DNA of 64,000 nucleotides from Streptomyces sp. CG1 (GTDB lineage Bacteria > Actinomycetota > Actinomycetes > Streptomycetales > Streptomycetaceae): NCBI RefSeq assembly GCF_041080625.1, contig NZ_CP163518.1, forward strand, positions 8,611,501-8,675,500. Direction: 5' to 3'. The notes under the pieces were generated by a model, which worked only from the letters and a program-made list of their open reading frames with translations, searched no databases and was not told the origin of the DNA. This document shows positions 24,726 through 32,348 of the stretch, in pieces; positions within the stretch are counted from its first letter, which is position 1; every line of letters begins with the position of its first letter. Both the position numbers and the translations under genes were made by a program.

Positions 24726-25793
24726 GTGGAGACTCCGATGGAGTTCAGTCATGAATCGGTCGTGGTGCGACGCGGGCGGCGAAGCCGGCTGCCGATCGTC
24801 GTCGCAGTGCACTCCACTGCTCTCGGCCGTGCGGTCGGCGGCTGCCGGATGTGGGCGTACGACAGCTGGGAGGACGGCCTGCGCGACGCGCTGCGCCTGT
24901 CGGAGGGCATGACCCGTAAGTGCGCTGCCGCCGGACTGCCGAACGGCGGCGGCAAGACGGTCGTGGTCCTTCCCACCGGGCGGAGCCTCACCGCGGACGA
25001 GCGCCGCGCGGCGCTGCACGATGTCGGCGACATCGTGGTGGAGTTCGGCGGCGCGTACGTGACCGGTCCCGACGCGGGGACCGGACCGGATGACATGGCG
25101 GTCATCGGCGAACGGACCGAGCACGTGTTCTGCCGGCCGCAGGCCGTCGGCGGAAGTGGTGACCCCTCGCCGTTCACGGCCCTGGGCGTCGTCGCCGCGC
25201 TGCGCTCGACCTGCCTGGAGCTGTTCGGCTCGCCGGACTTGGAGGGCAGGAGATTCGCGGTGATCGGTCTCGGACACGTCGGGGAGCAGATAGCCCGGCA
25301 GTTGGCGGCCGCGGGAGCCGGCCTGATCCTGAGCGACGTCGACCCGGCGAAGCGCTCCCTCGGCGCGGAACTGGGCGCGGTGTTCGCCGCACCCGACGCG
25401 GCGGCCACCGCCGAGGTGGACGTGCTCGTCCCCTCCGCGCTCGGCGGCCTGCTGACCCGGGATCTGGTGGCGCGGCTGCGCTGCGGCGCGGTGGCGGGCG
25501 CGGCCAACAACCAACTGGCCGATCCCGGCGTGGCGGAGCTGTTGCGGGAGCGCGAGATCCTCTGGGCCCCCGACTACATCGCCAACGCCGGCGGTGTAGT
25601 CAACGCGGTCTCTCGCGAAGTCCTGGGCGACGAACCGGAGGAAGCGGTCAAGCGCATCGAGTCGATCGCCGACACGCTGACCGGCCTGTTCGAAACGGCC
25701 GCGCGCACGAAGATCACGACCGCGCAGGCCGCCGACGACCTCGCGCGCCGGCGCCTTGCCGCACCGGTTCCCACCGCGCCGGAACCGGCATGA
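24726..25793 (+). CDS. Glu/Leu/Phe/Val-type amino acid dehydrogenase
   Basis: NAD-dependent oxidative deaminase or reductive aminase of the leucine/valine dehydrogenase group, 355 residues, cytoplasmic. The conserved N-terminal blocks are present: GRAVGGCRMWAYDSWEDGLR, the substrate-binding Lys in SEGMTRKCAAAGLP and the catalytic Lys in GGGKTVVVLP. The NAD domain shows VIGLGHVGEQIARQLAAAG. The C-terminal block GAANNQLADPGVAELL matches Leu/Val dehydrogenases. GTG 24726 follows GGGAGG; the ATG at 24738 is an alternative. It overlaps the MFS gene by 4 bp. Beside hydroxymandelate genes it may aminate a 2-oxo acid such as 4-hydroxyphenylglyoxylate to hydroxyphenylglycine; that role is inferred, and valine catabolism is the plain alternative. 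Confidence 0.88.
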   Translation: METPMEFSHESVVVRRGRRSRLPIVVAVHSTALGRAVGGCRMWAYDSWEDGLRDALRLSEGMTRKCAAAGLPNGGGKTVVVLPTGRSLTADERRAALHDVGDIVVEFGGAYVTGPDAGTGPDDMAVIGERTEHVFCRPQAVGGSGDPSPFTALGVVAALRSTCLELFGSPDLEGRRFAVIGLGHVGEQIARQLAAAGAGLILSDVDPAKRSLGAELGAVFAAPDAAATAEVDVLVPSALGGLLTRDLVARLRCGAVAGAANNQLADPGVAELLREREILWAPDYIANAGGVVNAVSREVLGDEPEEAVKRIESIADTLTGLFETAARTKITTAQAADDLARRRLAAPVPTAPEPA

Positions 25794-26980
25794 ACCCCCG
25801 GGTATACGTGCTGGCCCTGGCCACTTTCACCGTCGGCACCGAGGGGTATGTCATCGCCGGCGTGCTGCCGGAGGTCGCGCACTCCATGCATGTGTCCGTG
25901 TCGGTGTGCGGGCAACTGGTCACGGTCTTCGCGCTGGTCTACGCCCTGGGCGGGCCGCCGCTGATCGGCGCGTTCCGCAGAGTGCCGCCGAAGTCGGTGC
26001 TGATCGGGGCCATGCTGGCTTTCGCGCTCAGCAACGCCCTCGCGGCGTGCGCACTCGACTATGCCGTGCTCGCCGCGGCGCGCGTGCTGGCCGCGTTGAG
26101 CGCGGCCCTGCTGGCCGCGCCGGCCGCCGCCGCCGCGGCGGCGCTGTGCCGTCCGCAGGACATGCCCAACGCGATCGCGGTCACCGCCAGCGGCAACGCG
26201 CTGGCGCTCACTCTGGGCGCGCCGATCGGCACCTTGATCGGCGGACTGTTCGGCTGGCGGGGTACGTTCCTGTTCGTCACGGTCCTGGCGCTGGTCACTG
26301 CGTTGATGCTGGCGGCTTTGCTGCCGACGGTGCCGGTGGCTCCCGTCGGCACCGGCCGGGCCGAACTGCTGCGCAACCCGGCCGTCCGGTGGAGTCTGCT
26401 GACCACCTTCGGGGTCTTCCTCGCCGCGTACTGCACCTACACGTATCTTGCGCCGATCGTCGAGCGGGCGACCGGGATGGGAAGCCAGGGTGTCGCGGCG
26501 CTGATGATCGTCTTCGGCGCGGGTGCGTTGCTGGCCGGGCGCACGATCGGCAGGATCCTGGTCAAGGTGCCCGTGGCACGGGTGCTGCGCGTGGCTCTCT
26601 CGCTGATGGCGCTGCTCCTCGCAGCCATTGCCGTCGGCACCGCCTGGCATCCCCGCACCACCGCGGCGATCGCCGCGTTTCCGGTGCTGTTCTGCCTGGG
26701 TGCCGCCTGGTGCTGCGGCGGGGTCTCCCAGCAGACACGGATCGCCGCCCTGGCGCCCGCGCAGCGGTCCCTGGCGCTGGGGGTGCACTTCTCCGTGCAG
26801 TTCCTGGGAGTCGCCGTCGGCGGTGCCGTCGGCGGCCTCGCCCTGTCGACGGGGGGACCGGTGGCCGTTCCAGCCCTGTCTGCGCTGATCGCGTGCGTAT
26901 CGCTGCTCTCCGTGCGGCGGACCGTTCCGGAACCGGCCGAGACGCCGGCTCGCGAGGCACCCGCGACGATCCCGCGGTGA
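25790..26980 (+). CDS. MFS transporter, DHA1 family
   Basis: A 396-residue membrane exporter with about 12 hydrophobic segments, starting ALATFTVGTEGYVIAGVLPE, the family signature of DHA1 drug/small-molecule exporters (AraJ/YdhP/Cmx-like). The loop between helices 2 and 3 reads RRVPPKSVLIG, replacing the usual GRRxxL. Long Ala runs occur in helix 4 (ALLAAPAAAAAAAL). Its ATG overlaps the dehydrogenase stop (ATGA), so the two are co-translated. A strong terminator lies 45 bp downstream. Export of the pathway product made by the adjacent operon is the natural guess. Confidence 0.9.
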   Translation: MNPRVYVLALATFTVGTEGYVIAGVLPEVAHSMHVSVSVCGQLVTVFALVYALGGPPLIGAFRRVPPKSVLIGAMLAFALSNALAACALDYAVLAAARVLAALSAALLAAPAAAAAAALCRPQDMPNAIAVTASGNALALTLGAPIGTLIGGLFGWRGTFLFVTVLALVTALMLAALLPTVPVAPVGTGRAELLRNPAVRWSLLTTFGVFLAAYCTYTYLAPIVERATGMGSQGVAALMIVFGAGALLAGRTIGRILVKVPVARVLRVALSLMALLLAAIAVGTAWHPRTTAAIAAFPVLFCLGAAWCCGGVSQQTRIAALAPAQRSLALGVHFSVQFLGVAVGGAVGGLALSTGGPVAVPALSALIACVSLLSVRRTVPEPAETPAREAPATIPR

Positions 26981-27024
26981 TCACCACGCGGGAGTGAGCA
27001 GGGGGACCAGCCCGGAGAGTTACT

Positions 27025-27056
27025 CAGAAGCGCCTTCGCATGCGGAGGCGCTTCTG
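27025..27056 (+). terminator. Terminator of the dehydrogenase/MFS operon
   Basis: CAGAAGCGCCT (27025-27035) and AGGCGCTTCTG (27046-27056) form a perfect 11-bp stem with a 10-nt loop, 45 bp after the MFS stop. Confidence 0.8.
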
Positions 27057-27434
27057 GTGTGTCAAGGGTTGCTCCTGGGGTGCGGAGGCTCCGAATAGTT
27101 GGCACCGCCGTTCGGTGAAATCCACAGAATGGCAAGCCTCAGATGTGCGAGAACTGCAACCGGCGATTACGTATTGCCTGCTCGGCGCGCACAAGATGTG
27201 CCGTGAAACAAGGACTTAATATCGACTCCGTTGTGCTGCCGAATGCGGCCATTGTCAAGTCGCCTGAGGGGCCTGTAAGTTCGAGTTGAACGAGCAATAA
27301 AGGGCCCGCGGCTCTCCTCAACCGAGCCGCGGCTGCCAATGGGGTGCGTCAGCCGCAGGTCGGGGCGTTCTGGGGGATTGCTTATTCGAAGTCCCCTCTG
27401 ATCTGGGTTGACTTCAAGCGTTTGGAGAGCTGCC
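27057..27434. promoter_or_regulatory. AT-richer leader and promoter region of the aromatic operon
   Basis: About 380 bp without a gene and with clearly lower GC than its surroundings, as usual for a regulated promoter. A second perfect hairpin, CCGCGGCTC/GAGCCGCGG (27306-27332, 9-nt loop), lies about 100 bp before the first gene and could be an attenuator or the end of a short upstream transcript. TTGGAGAGC is the ribosome site of the next gene. Confidence 0.5.
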
Positions 27435-28511
27435 ATGCAAGTTTTGCGTGATGCTCGGTTGGATCACGTCGAGTTCTATGTCGAAGACATTGACGCGACC
27501 GTCAAAGATCTCGTGTCGAAATACGTCTTCCAGATAGCGGGAACGTCGAGCGCGAGCATCCAGTCCCACCGCTCGATTGCGTTGAGGCAAGGGGGCATCG
27601 TGCTCCTGCTCACCCAGGGGCTGACCGAGGATTCCCCGGTGTCCACCTGGGTCCGCACCCATGGCGACGGCGTGGCCAACATCTGGCTGCGCACGCCGTC
27701 GGTCGATGCGGCCTTCGCGGAGGCCGTGGCCAACGGCGCCGAAGCCGTGCTTCAGCCGGTCGAGCGCGCCGGTGTGCTGGTCGCCGGTTTCGGTGCGTTC
27801 GGCGATGTCCAGCACGGCCTGGTCGAACGCCCGGATGATGCCGCACCTGGCCAACTGCCGCCGGGCATCGTCCCGGCACCGGAGTCTGCGGCGCAAGTGC
27901 CCGCGGAATTCGGTGTGCTGGACCACTTCGCCTACCTCGTCGGAGCCGGCGACCTTCGGAACGCGGTGAAGTTCTATGAATCCGTCCTGGGTTTCTCGGT
28001 GATTTTCGAGGACCGGACCATGGTCGGCGGTCAGGGTATGGATTCCCAGGTCGTGCGCAACGCCGCGGGCGACGTCACGTTCACCATCGTCGAGTCCGCC
28101 GCGAAGCCGGGGCAGTCCCTGGACTTCATCGCGGAGTTCGTGCAGAACAACGCCGGGCCCGGGGTCGAGCACATCGCGTTCAGCTGCGCGGACATCGTGA
28201 CGGCCGTTCAGAAGCTGCGCGGGCGCGGGGTGGACTTCCTCGACACTCCGGGCGCTTACTACGACCTGCTGCCGGACCGCCTCGGCGGCGTAGCCCGTCA
28301 CGAGCTCGAGCAACTGCGCGAACTGGGCATCCTCGCCGACCGGGACCACGGCGGCGAGTTGTTCCAGATCTTCACGCACTCCACGCATCCGCGCAACACC
28401 TTCTTCTTCGAGGTGATCGAGCGGGTTGGTGCCGAGACCTTCGGCAAGGGCAACGTCAAGGCGTTGTTCGAGGCCAGGAAGGCGGAGCGGAGCCAGCGGG
28501 AGGAACGGTGA
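27435..28511 (+). CDS. hmaS: 4-Hydroxymandelate synthase / HPPD-like dioxygenase
   Basis: Non-haem Fe(II) dioxygenase of 358 residues with two vicinal-oxygen-chelate halves. HPPD and HmaS both decarboxylate and oxidise 4-hydroxyphenylpyruvate; HmaS hydroxylates the side chain and gives 4-hydroxymandelate. The iron ligands are visible: His164 (LDHFAYLV), His246 (VEHIAFSC) and Glu326 (FFFEVIER). The segment GQGMDSQVVRNAAGDVTFTI and the TPGAYYDLLPDR block fit HmaS better than housekeeping HPPD. The strongest argument for HmaS is the overlapping hydroxymandelate oxidase gene. ATG 27435 has GGAGAG 6 nt upstream. First gene of a five-gene operon. An ordinary homogentisate-forming HPPD is the main alternative. 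Confidence 0.8.
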   Translation: MQVLRDARLDHVEFYVEDIDATVKDLVSKYVFQIAGTSSASIQSHRSIALRQGGIVLLLTQGLTEDSPVSTWVRTHGDGVANIWLRTPSVDAAFAEAVANGAEAVLQPVERAGVLVAGFGAFGDVQHGLVERPDDAAPGQLPPGIVPAPESAAQVPAEFGVLDHFAYLVGAGDLRNAVKFYESVLGFSVIFEDRTMVGGQGMDSQVVRNAAGDVTFTIVESAAKPGQSLDFIAEFVQNNAGPGVEHIAFSCADIVTAVQKLRGRGVDFLDTPGAYYDLLPDRLGGVARHELEQLRELGILADRDHGGELFQIFTHSTHPRNTFFFEVIERVGAETFGKGNVKALFEARKAERSQREER

Positions 28512-29647
28512 CGGAGGTGACGGAGGCCGGGCAACCGAGTCGGCCGCAATCCGTGGCCGAGTTCTCCGACGCGGCCTGCGACGTGATATCGCCCGCCGCT
28601 TGGGATTTCATCTCCGGCGGCAGCGGTGCAGAGCGGAGCGTGGCGGCCAATCTGCGCGCCTTCGACAACCTGTATGTGGCGCCGCGGATGCTGCGGGACG
28701 TATCGCATGTGTCGACCGCATCCCGCCTGGTCGGCACCGAAGCGAGCCTGCCGGTGGCCATCGCGCCGATGGCCTACCACGGGCTGGTACATCCGCAGAG
28801 CGAGGCGGCCACCGCACGCGCGGCGAAGGCGGCGGGCGTACCGTTCACCGTGGCGATGCTCAGCGGGACACCGGTGGAGCGCATCGCCGAGTCGGGTGCC
28901 GACCTGTGGTTCCAGCTGTACTGGCTGCGGGACCGGGGCGCCACGAAGGAACTGGTGAGCCGGGCCGAAGCCGCGGGCTGCCAGGCGCTCATGCTCACCG
29001 TCGACGTGCCCCGACTGGGCCGCCGCCTCAAAGACCAGCGCAACGGCTTCGCACTGCCGCCCGACGTCTACGCCGCCCACTTCCGCGGCGAGGCCGCGAT
29101 CGGAGCGCAACGGGCCCCGGCCTCAGGCTCGGCCGTCGCCTCGCACACCACCGAGATGTTCGACCCCTCATTGGCGTGGAGCGACATCGAATGGCTGCGG
29201 GAGCGCACCCGGCTGCCGCTCGTGGTGAAGGGCATCCTGACTCGCGAGGACGCCCTCATGGCGATGCGCTCGGGCGTGGACGCGCTGGTGGTCTCCAATC
29301 ACGGCGGGCGTCAGCTCGACGGAGCCGTGCCCGGACTCACGGTGCTGCCGGAGATCCGGGCCGCAGTGGGAGACACGGTGGAAGTACTCGTCGACGGCGG
29401 CATCCGATCAGGGGCGGACGTACTCAAGGCCCTGGCTCGCGGCGCCGACGGCGTCCTGCTGGGGCGGCCGATCCTCTACGGGCTCGCCGTCGGCGGCGAG
29501 TCGGGCGTCGACGCCGTGCTGTCGCTGTTGCGCGAGGAACTCGAGACGGATCTCGCCCTGTCCGGCTGCCGTACCGTCGGCGAAGCCGCCCACCTGACAA
29601 CCTACGAATTCAGCGCTTCCAGCAGTACGGGGACTGCAACATGGTGA
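28508..29647 (+). CDS. hmo: 4-Hydroxymandelate oxidase (FMN alpha-hydroxyacid oxidase)
   Basis: A 379-residue FMN enzyme of the glycolate/lactate/mandelate oxidase family. Visible landmarks are the FMN-binding PVAIAPMAYHGLVHPQSEAA, the substrate-side DLWFQLYWLRDRG, LTVDVPRLGRRLKDQRNGF, the Lys in PLVVKGILTREDAL, the catalytic base and Arg in VSNHGGRQLDG, and the phosphate site LVDGGIRSGADVLKALARGADGVLLGR (given here as separate blocks around 295-325). In Hpg pathways this enzyme turns 4-hydroxymandelate into 4-hydroxyphenylglyoxylate. The GTG at 28508 overlaps the HmaS stop by 4 bp; the end overlaps the next gene. Co-translation with HmaS argues strongly for the mandelate substrate. Confidence 0.86.
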   Translation: MTEVTEAGQPSRPQSVAEFSDAACDVISPAAWDFISGGSGAERSVAANLRAFDNLYVAPRMLRDVSHVSTASRLVGTEASLPVAIAPMAYHGLVHPQSEAATARAAKAAGVPFTVAMLSGTPVERIAESGADLWFQLYWLRDRGATKELVSRAEAAGCQALMLTVDVPRLGRRLKDQRNGFALPPDVYAAHFRGEAAIGAQRAPASGSAVASHTTEMFDPSLAWSDIEWLRERTRLPLVVKGILTREDALMAMRSGVDALVVSNHGGRQLDGAVPGLTVLPEIRAAVGDTVEVLVDGGIRSGADVLKALARGADGVLLGRPILYGLAVGGESGVDAVLSLLREELETDLALSGCRTVGEAAHLTTYEFSASSSTGTATW

Positions 29648-30183
29648 AGGGCATCATCAAGACGCTCGGACCGTCAGGAACGGACGCGCACGCGGAGGCC
29701 CTCCGCATCGGAGGCGAAGACATCGAGCTCTTCCCCTCCTTCCGCGCCGCCATCGACGATTCCGAGACACGCGGCGGCAGGGCGCTGGTCGCCGCCGGAT
29801 ATCTGGACATGAACAACGGGTCAGTGGTCGACTCCTGGGTCGACCTTCATTTCAGCAAGCTGCGTTCGATGACGATGGTCGGAGTCTGGGAGTCGCCGAC
29901 CAAGCCCATGTGCGTCGCGGTTCATTCGGACTTCTCCGGCGGGATCGCGGACATCCGCACGGCGGCGTCTCACCCGGCCACCCTGCAGTTCGTGCGCGAG
30001 CACATGCCGGCCGACGTGGTGGTCTCGACGGTCCGGGCGAAGCCGGAAGCCGCACGGCTGGTGAGCGAGCAGGCCGTCGATGCCTGCATCGGATCGGTGG
30101 ACGTCGTCGAATCCATCGAGAATCTGAAGATCTTGAAGAAGCTGGAGGCGACGATGGTGTGGTGCCTGTATGAGCATCGCTGA
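29641..30183 (+). CDS. Prephenate-dehydratase-fold enzyme, BacA/SalX-like (putative prephenate decarboxylase)
   Basis: A 180-residue protein with the fold pattern of the prephenate dehydratase domain: N-terminal TLGPSGTDAHAEAL, a middle GYLDMNNGSVVDSWVDLHF where relatives carry the conserved Asn/Asp region, ASHPATLQFVREHM, STVRAKPEAARLVSEQ, and the end KKLEATMVWCLYEHR. The order and spacing match the non-aromatising prephenate decarboxylases BacA, AerD and SalX. The Thr-Arg-Phe motif needed by true dehydratases, and any ACT domain, are absent. So it may decarboxylate prephenate or a related substrate to a dihydro-4-hydroxyphenylpyruvate. Similarity is weak and by eye. It overlaps hmo by 7 bp and malate synthase by 14 bp, deep inside the operon. 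Confidence 0.6.
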   Translation: MVKGIIKTLGPSGTDAHAEALRIGGEDIELFPSFRAAIDDSETRGGRALVAAGYLDMNNGSVVDSWVDLHFSKLRSMTMVGVWESPTKPMCVAVHSDFSGGIADIRTAASHPATLQFVREHMPADVVVSTVRAKPEAARLVSEQAVDACIGSVDVVESIENLKILKKLEATMVWCLYEHR

Positions 30184-32311
30184 CGTCGCCGCGGACGCGC
30201 GGGTCCGGATCGGGGCCCTGCGGGTCGCGCGCGCGTTCCGGGATTTCGTGGAACGGGAGGCTCTCCCCGGCATCGGCGTGGCTGCCGGGGAGTTCTGGGC
30301 CGGATTCGAGCAGCTGATCGACGACCTCGCGCCGCGCAATCGCGCACTGCTGGACCGGCGCCGCGCACTGCAGGACAGCGTGGACGCCTGGCACACCGAG
30401 CACCGCGGCGAGGACTTCGACGCGGACGCGTATCGCCGGTACCTGACCGAGATCGGCTACCTGGTTGCGACACCGGAGCCCTTCTCCGTGGACACCGCCG
30501 GTACGGACGCGGAGATCACGCGGATCGCCGGTCCGCAGCTGCTGGTTCCGGTGGTCGACGAGCCCTTCGTTCTCGAAGGGGTCAACGCCCGATGGGGATC
30601 GCTGTATCGCGCCCTGTACAAGACCGACGTGATTCCTCAGGGCGACACCGGTGAACGCCGCGAGGCGGTCATCGACTTCGCCCGAGGCCTTCTCGACGTG
30701 ATGGCGCCGCTCGACGAGGGCTCGCACGCGAAATCGACGCGCTATCAAGTCGCCGACGGTGCGCTGCGCGTGCAGGTGGCCGACGGCACGTTCAGCACAC
30801 TGGCCCCTGCGGCGCGGCTGGCCGGATTCCGCGGTGATCCCGCTCGGCCGTCGGTCGTGCTGATCGAACATCATCACCTGTACGTCGAGATCCGGTTCGA
30901 CCCGGATGGCGCGTTCGGCCGTCTCGACGCGGCCGGCATCCAGGATGTGGTCCCGGAATCCGGGATCTCCACGATCATGGACTTCGAGGACTGCGTCGCT
31001 GCCGTTGATGTCACGGACAAGATCGAGGTCTACCGCGCTTGGTTGCGTCTGATGCGCGGCAGCTACACCACGCGGCACGGTGGCGGCATGCATCCCGATC
31101 GCCGGTACACGGCCCCGGACGGCAGCCGCATATCCCTGCCCGGGCGGGCACTGCTGTTCGCCCGGATCGTCGGGCAGTTGATGACCACGGACGCGATCCT
31201 CGACCACGAGGGCGCCGAGGTGCCGGAAGTCATCGTCGACGCGGTGATCGCCACCCTCGCGGCGCTGCACGACCTGCGGGGCGACACCTCCCGCGTGAAC
31301 TCCCGTGCCGGTGCGGTGTATCTGGCGGTGCCGAAACTGCACGGTCCTGACGAGTTCGCCTTCATCGATGAGCTCTTCGGCCGCATCGAGCGCTTGCTCG
31401 GACTGCCGGATCACACGGTGAAACTCGGTCTCCTTGACGAGGAGCGGCGCACCACCGTCAACCTGGCGGCGTGCCTCGAGGCGGTACGGCATCGAGTCGT
31501 CTCCACCAACAACGGCCTGCTCGACCGAACTGCCGACGAGATCCACACGTCGATGGCGGCCGGGCCCATGGTGCCCAAGACCGCCATGAAGACCCAAGAC
31601 TGGCAGATGGCGTACGAGCAGTGGCACGTCGACACCTGCCTGGCCCATGGCCTTCAGGGGCGGGCACTGATCGGTCTCGGCATGTGGCCCACGCCCGAGC
31701 GGATGAGCGACCTGTTCGCGTCCAAGATCGGCCAGCTCGCTCTGGGCGCGGGGATGACCTGGGTGCCGACCGCCGTCGCCGCGACTCTGCACGCCGTGCA
31801 CTACCACCAGGTGGACATCGCCGACGTGCAGCGCGAGATCGCGGCGGCCGGACCGCGACGTTCGCTCGGCGAGCTCCTGCGCCCGCCGGTCGCCGAAACC
31901 CTCACCGACCTGCGGAGGGAGTTGGACGCCCACTGCTACACCGTTCTCGGCTATGCGGTGCGCTGGGTCGAGCGTGCCGTCGCCAGTTCCCCGATGCCCG
32001 CCTTCGACGGTGTCGTCGTACTCGAAGACCGCGCCACGATACGGATGTCGACCCAACTGCTGGCGAACTGGCTGCACCACAACGTGATCACCGTGCGGGA
32101 TGTGGACGAGGGTCTACGCCGGACGGCGGCGGTCCTCGACGAGCGCCTCCACGACGAACCGGGTTACCGGCCGCTGCTCCCTGCACGGGAAGCCTCCCTC
32201 GCGTGGCAGGCGGCCCGCGAACTGATCATCCGGGGCGCGACGGCGCCGAACGGCTATACCGAACCGGTGCTGTACCGATTCCGTCGCGAACAGAAGGCCC
32301 GGACAGCGTGA
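30170..32311 (+). CDS. Malate synthase G homologue with altered glyoxylate pocket
   Basis: A 713-residue, full-length malate synthase G: it should join acetyl-CoA to glyoxylate or a substituted glyoxylate. Conserved pieces are GLLDEERRTTVNL (substrate Arg), STIMDFEDCVAAVD, DRTADEIHTSM with the metal Asp, TWVPTAVAATLHAVHYH and the catalytic Asp block VVLEDRATIRMSTQLLANWL. One pocket motif differs: residues 447-452 read NNGLLD where the well-known enzymes read NTGFLD, so the bulky Phe lining glyoxylate is Leu450. Its gene overlaps the BacA-like gene by 14 bp. Sitting after hmo, whose product is an aryl-glyoxylate, it could condense that with acetyl-CoA to an aryl-malate. The housekeeping glyoxylate role is the alternative. 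Confidence 0.88.
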   Translation: MSIADVAADARVRIGALRVARAFRDFVEREALPGIGVAAGEFWAGFEQLIDDLAPRNRALLDRRRALQDSVDAWHTEHRGEDFDADAYRRYLTEIGYLVATPEPFSVDTAGTDAEITRIAGPQLLVPVVDEPFVLEGVNARWGSLYRALYKTDVIPQGDTGERREAVIDFARGLLDVMAPLDEGSHAKSTRYQVADGALRVQVADGTFSTLAPAARLAGFRGDPARPSVVLIEHHHLYVEIRFDPDGAFGRLDAAGIQDVVPESGISTIMDFEDCVAAVDVTDKIEVYRAWLRLMRGSYTTRHGGGMHPDRRYTAPDGSRISLPGRALLFARIVGQLMTTDAILDHEGAEVPEVIVDAVIATLAALHDLRGDTSRVNSRAGAVYLAVPKLHGPDEFAFIDELFGRIERLLGLPDHTVKLGLLDEERRTTVNLAACLEAVRHRVVSTNNGLLDRTADEIHTSMAAGPMVPKTAMKTQDWQMAYEQWHVDTCLAHGLQGRALIGLGMWPTPERMSDLFASKIGQLALGAGMTWVPTAVAATLHAVHYHQVDIADVQREIAAAGPRRSLGELLRPPVAETLTDLRRELDAHCYTVLGYAVRWVERAVASSPMPAFDGVVVLEDRATIRMSTQLLANWLHHNVITVRDVDEGLRRTAAVLDERLHDEPGYRPLLPAREASLAWQAARELIIRGATAPNGYTEPVLYRFRREQKARTA

Positions 32312-32348
32312 TGCGGCCGAACCGACGAGAGCGAGAAGGGGAGACCTC

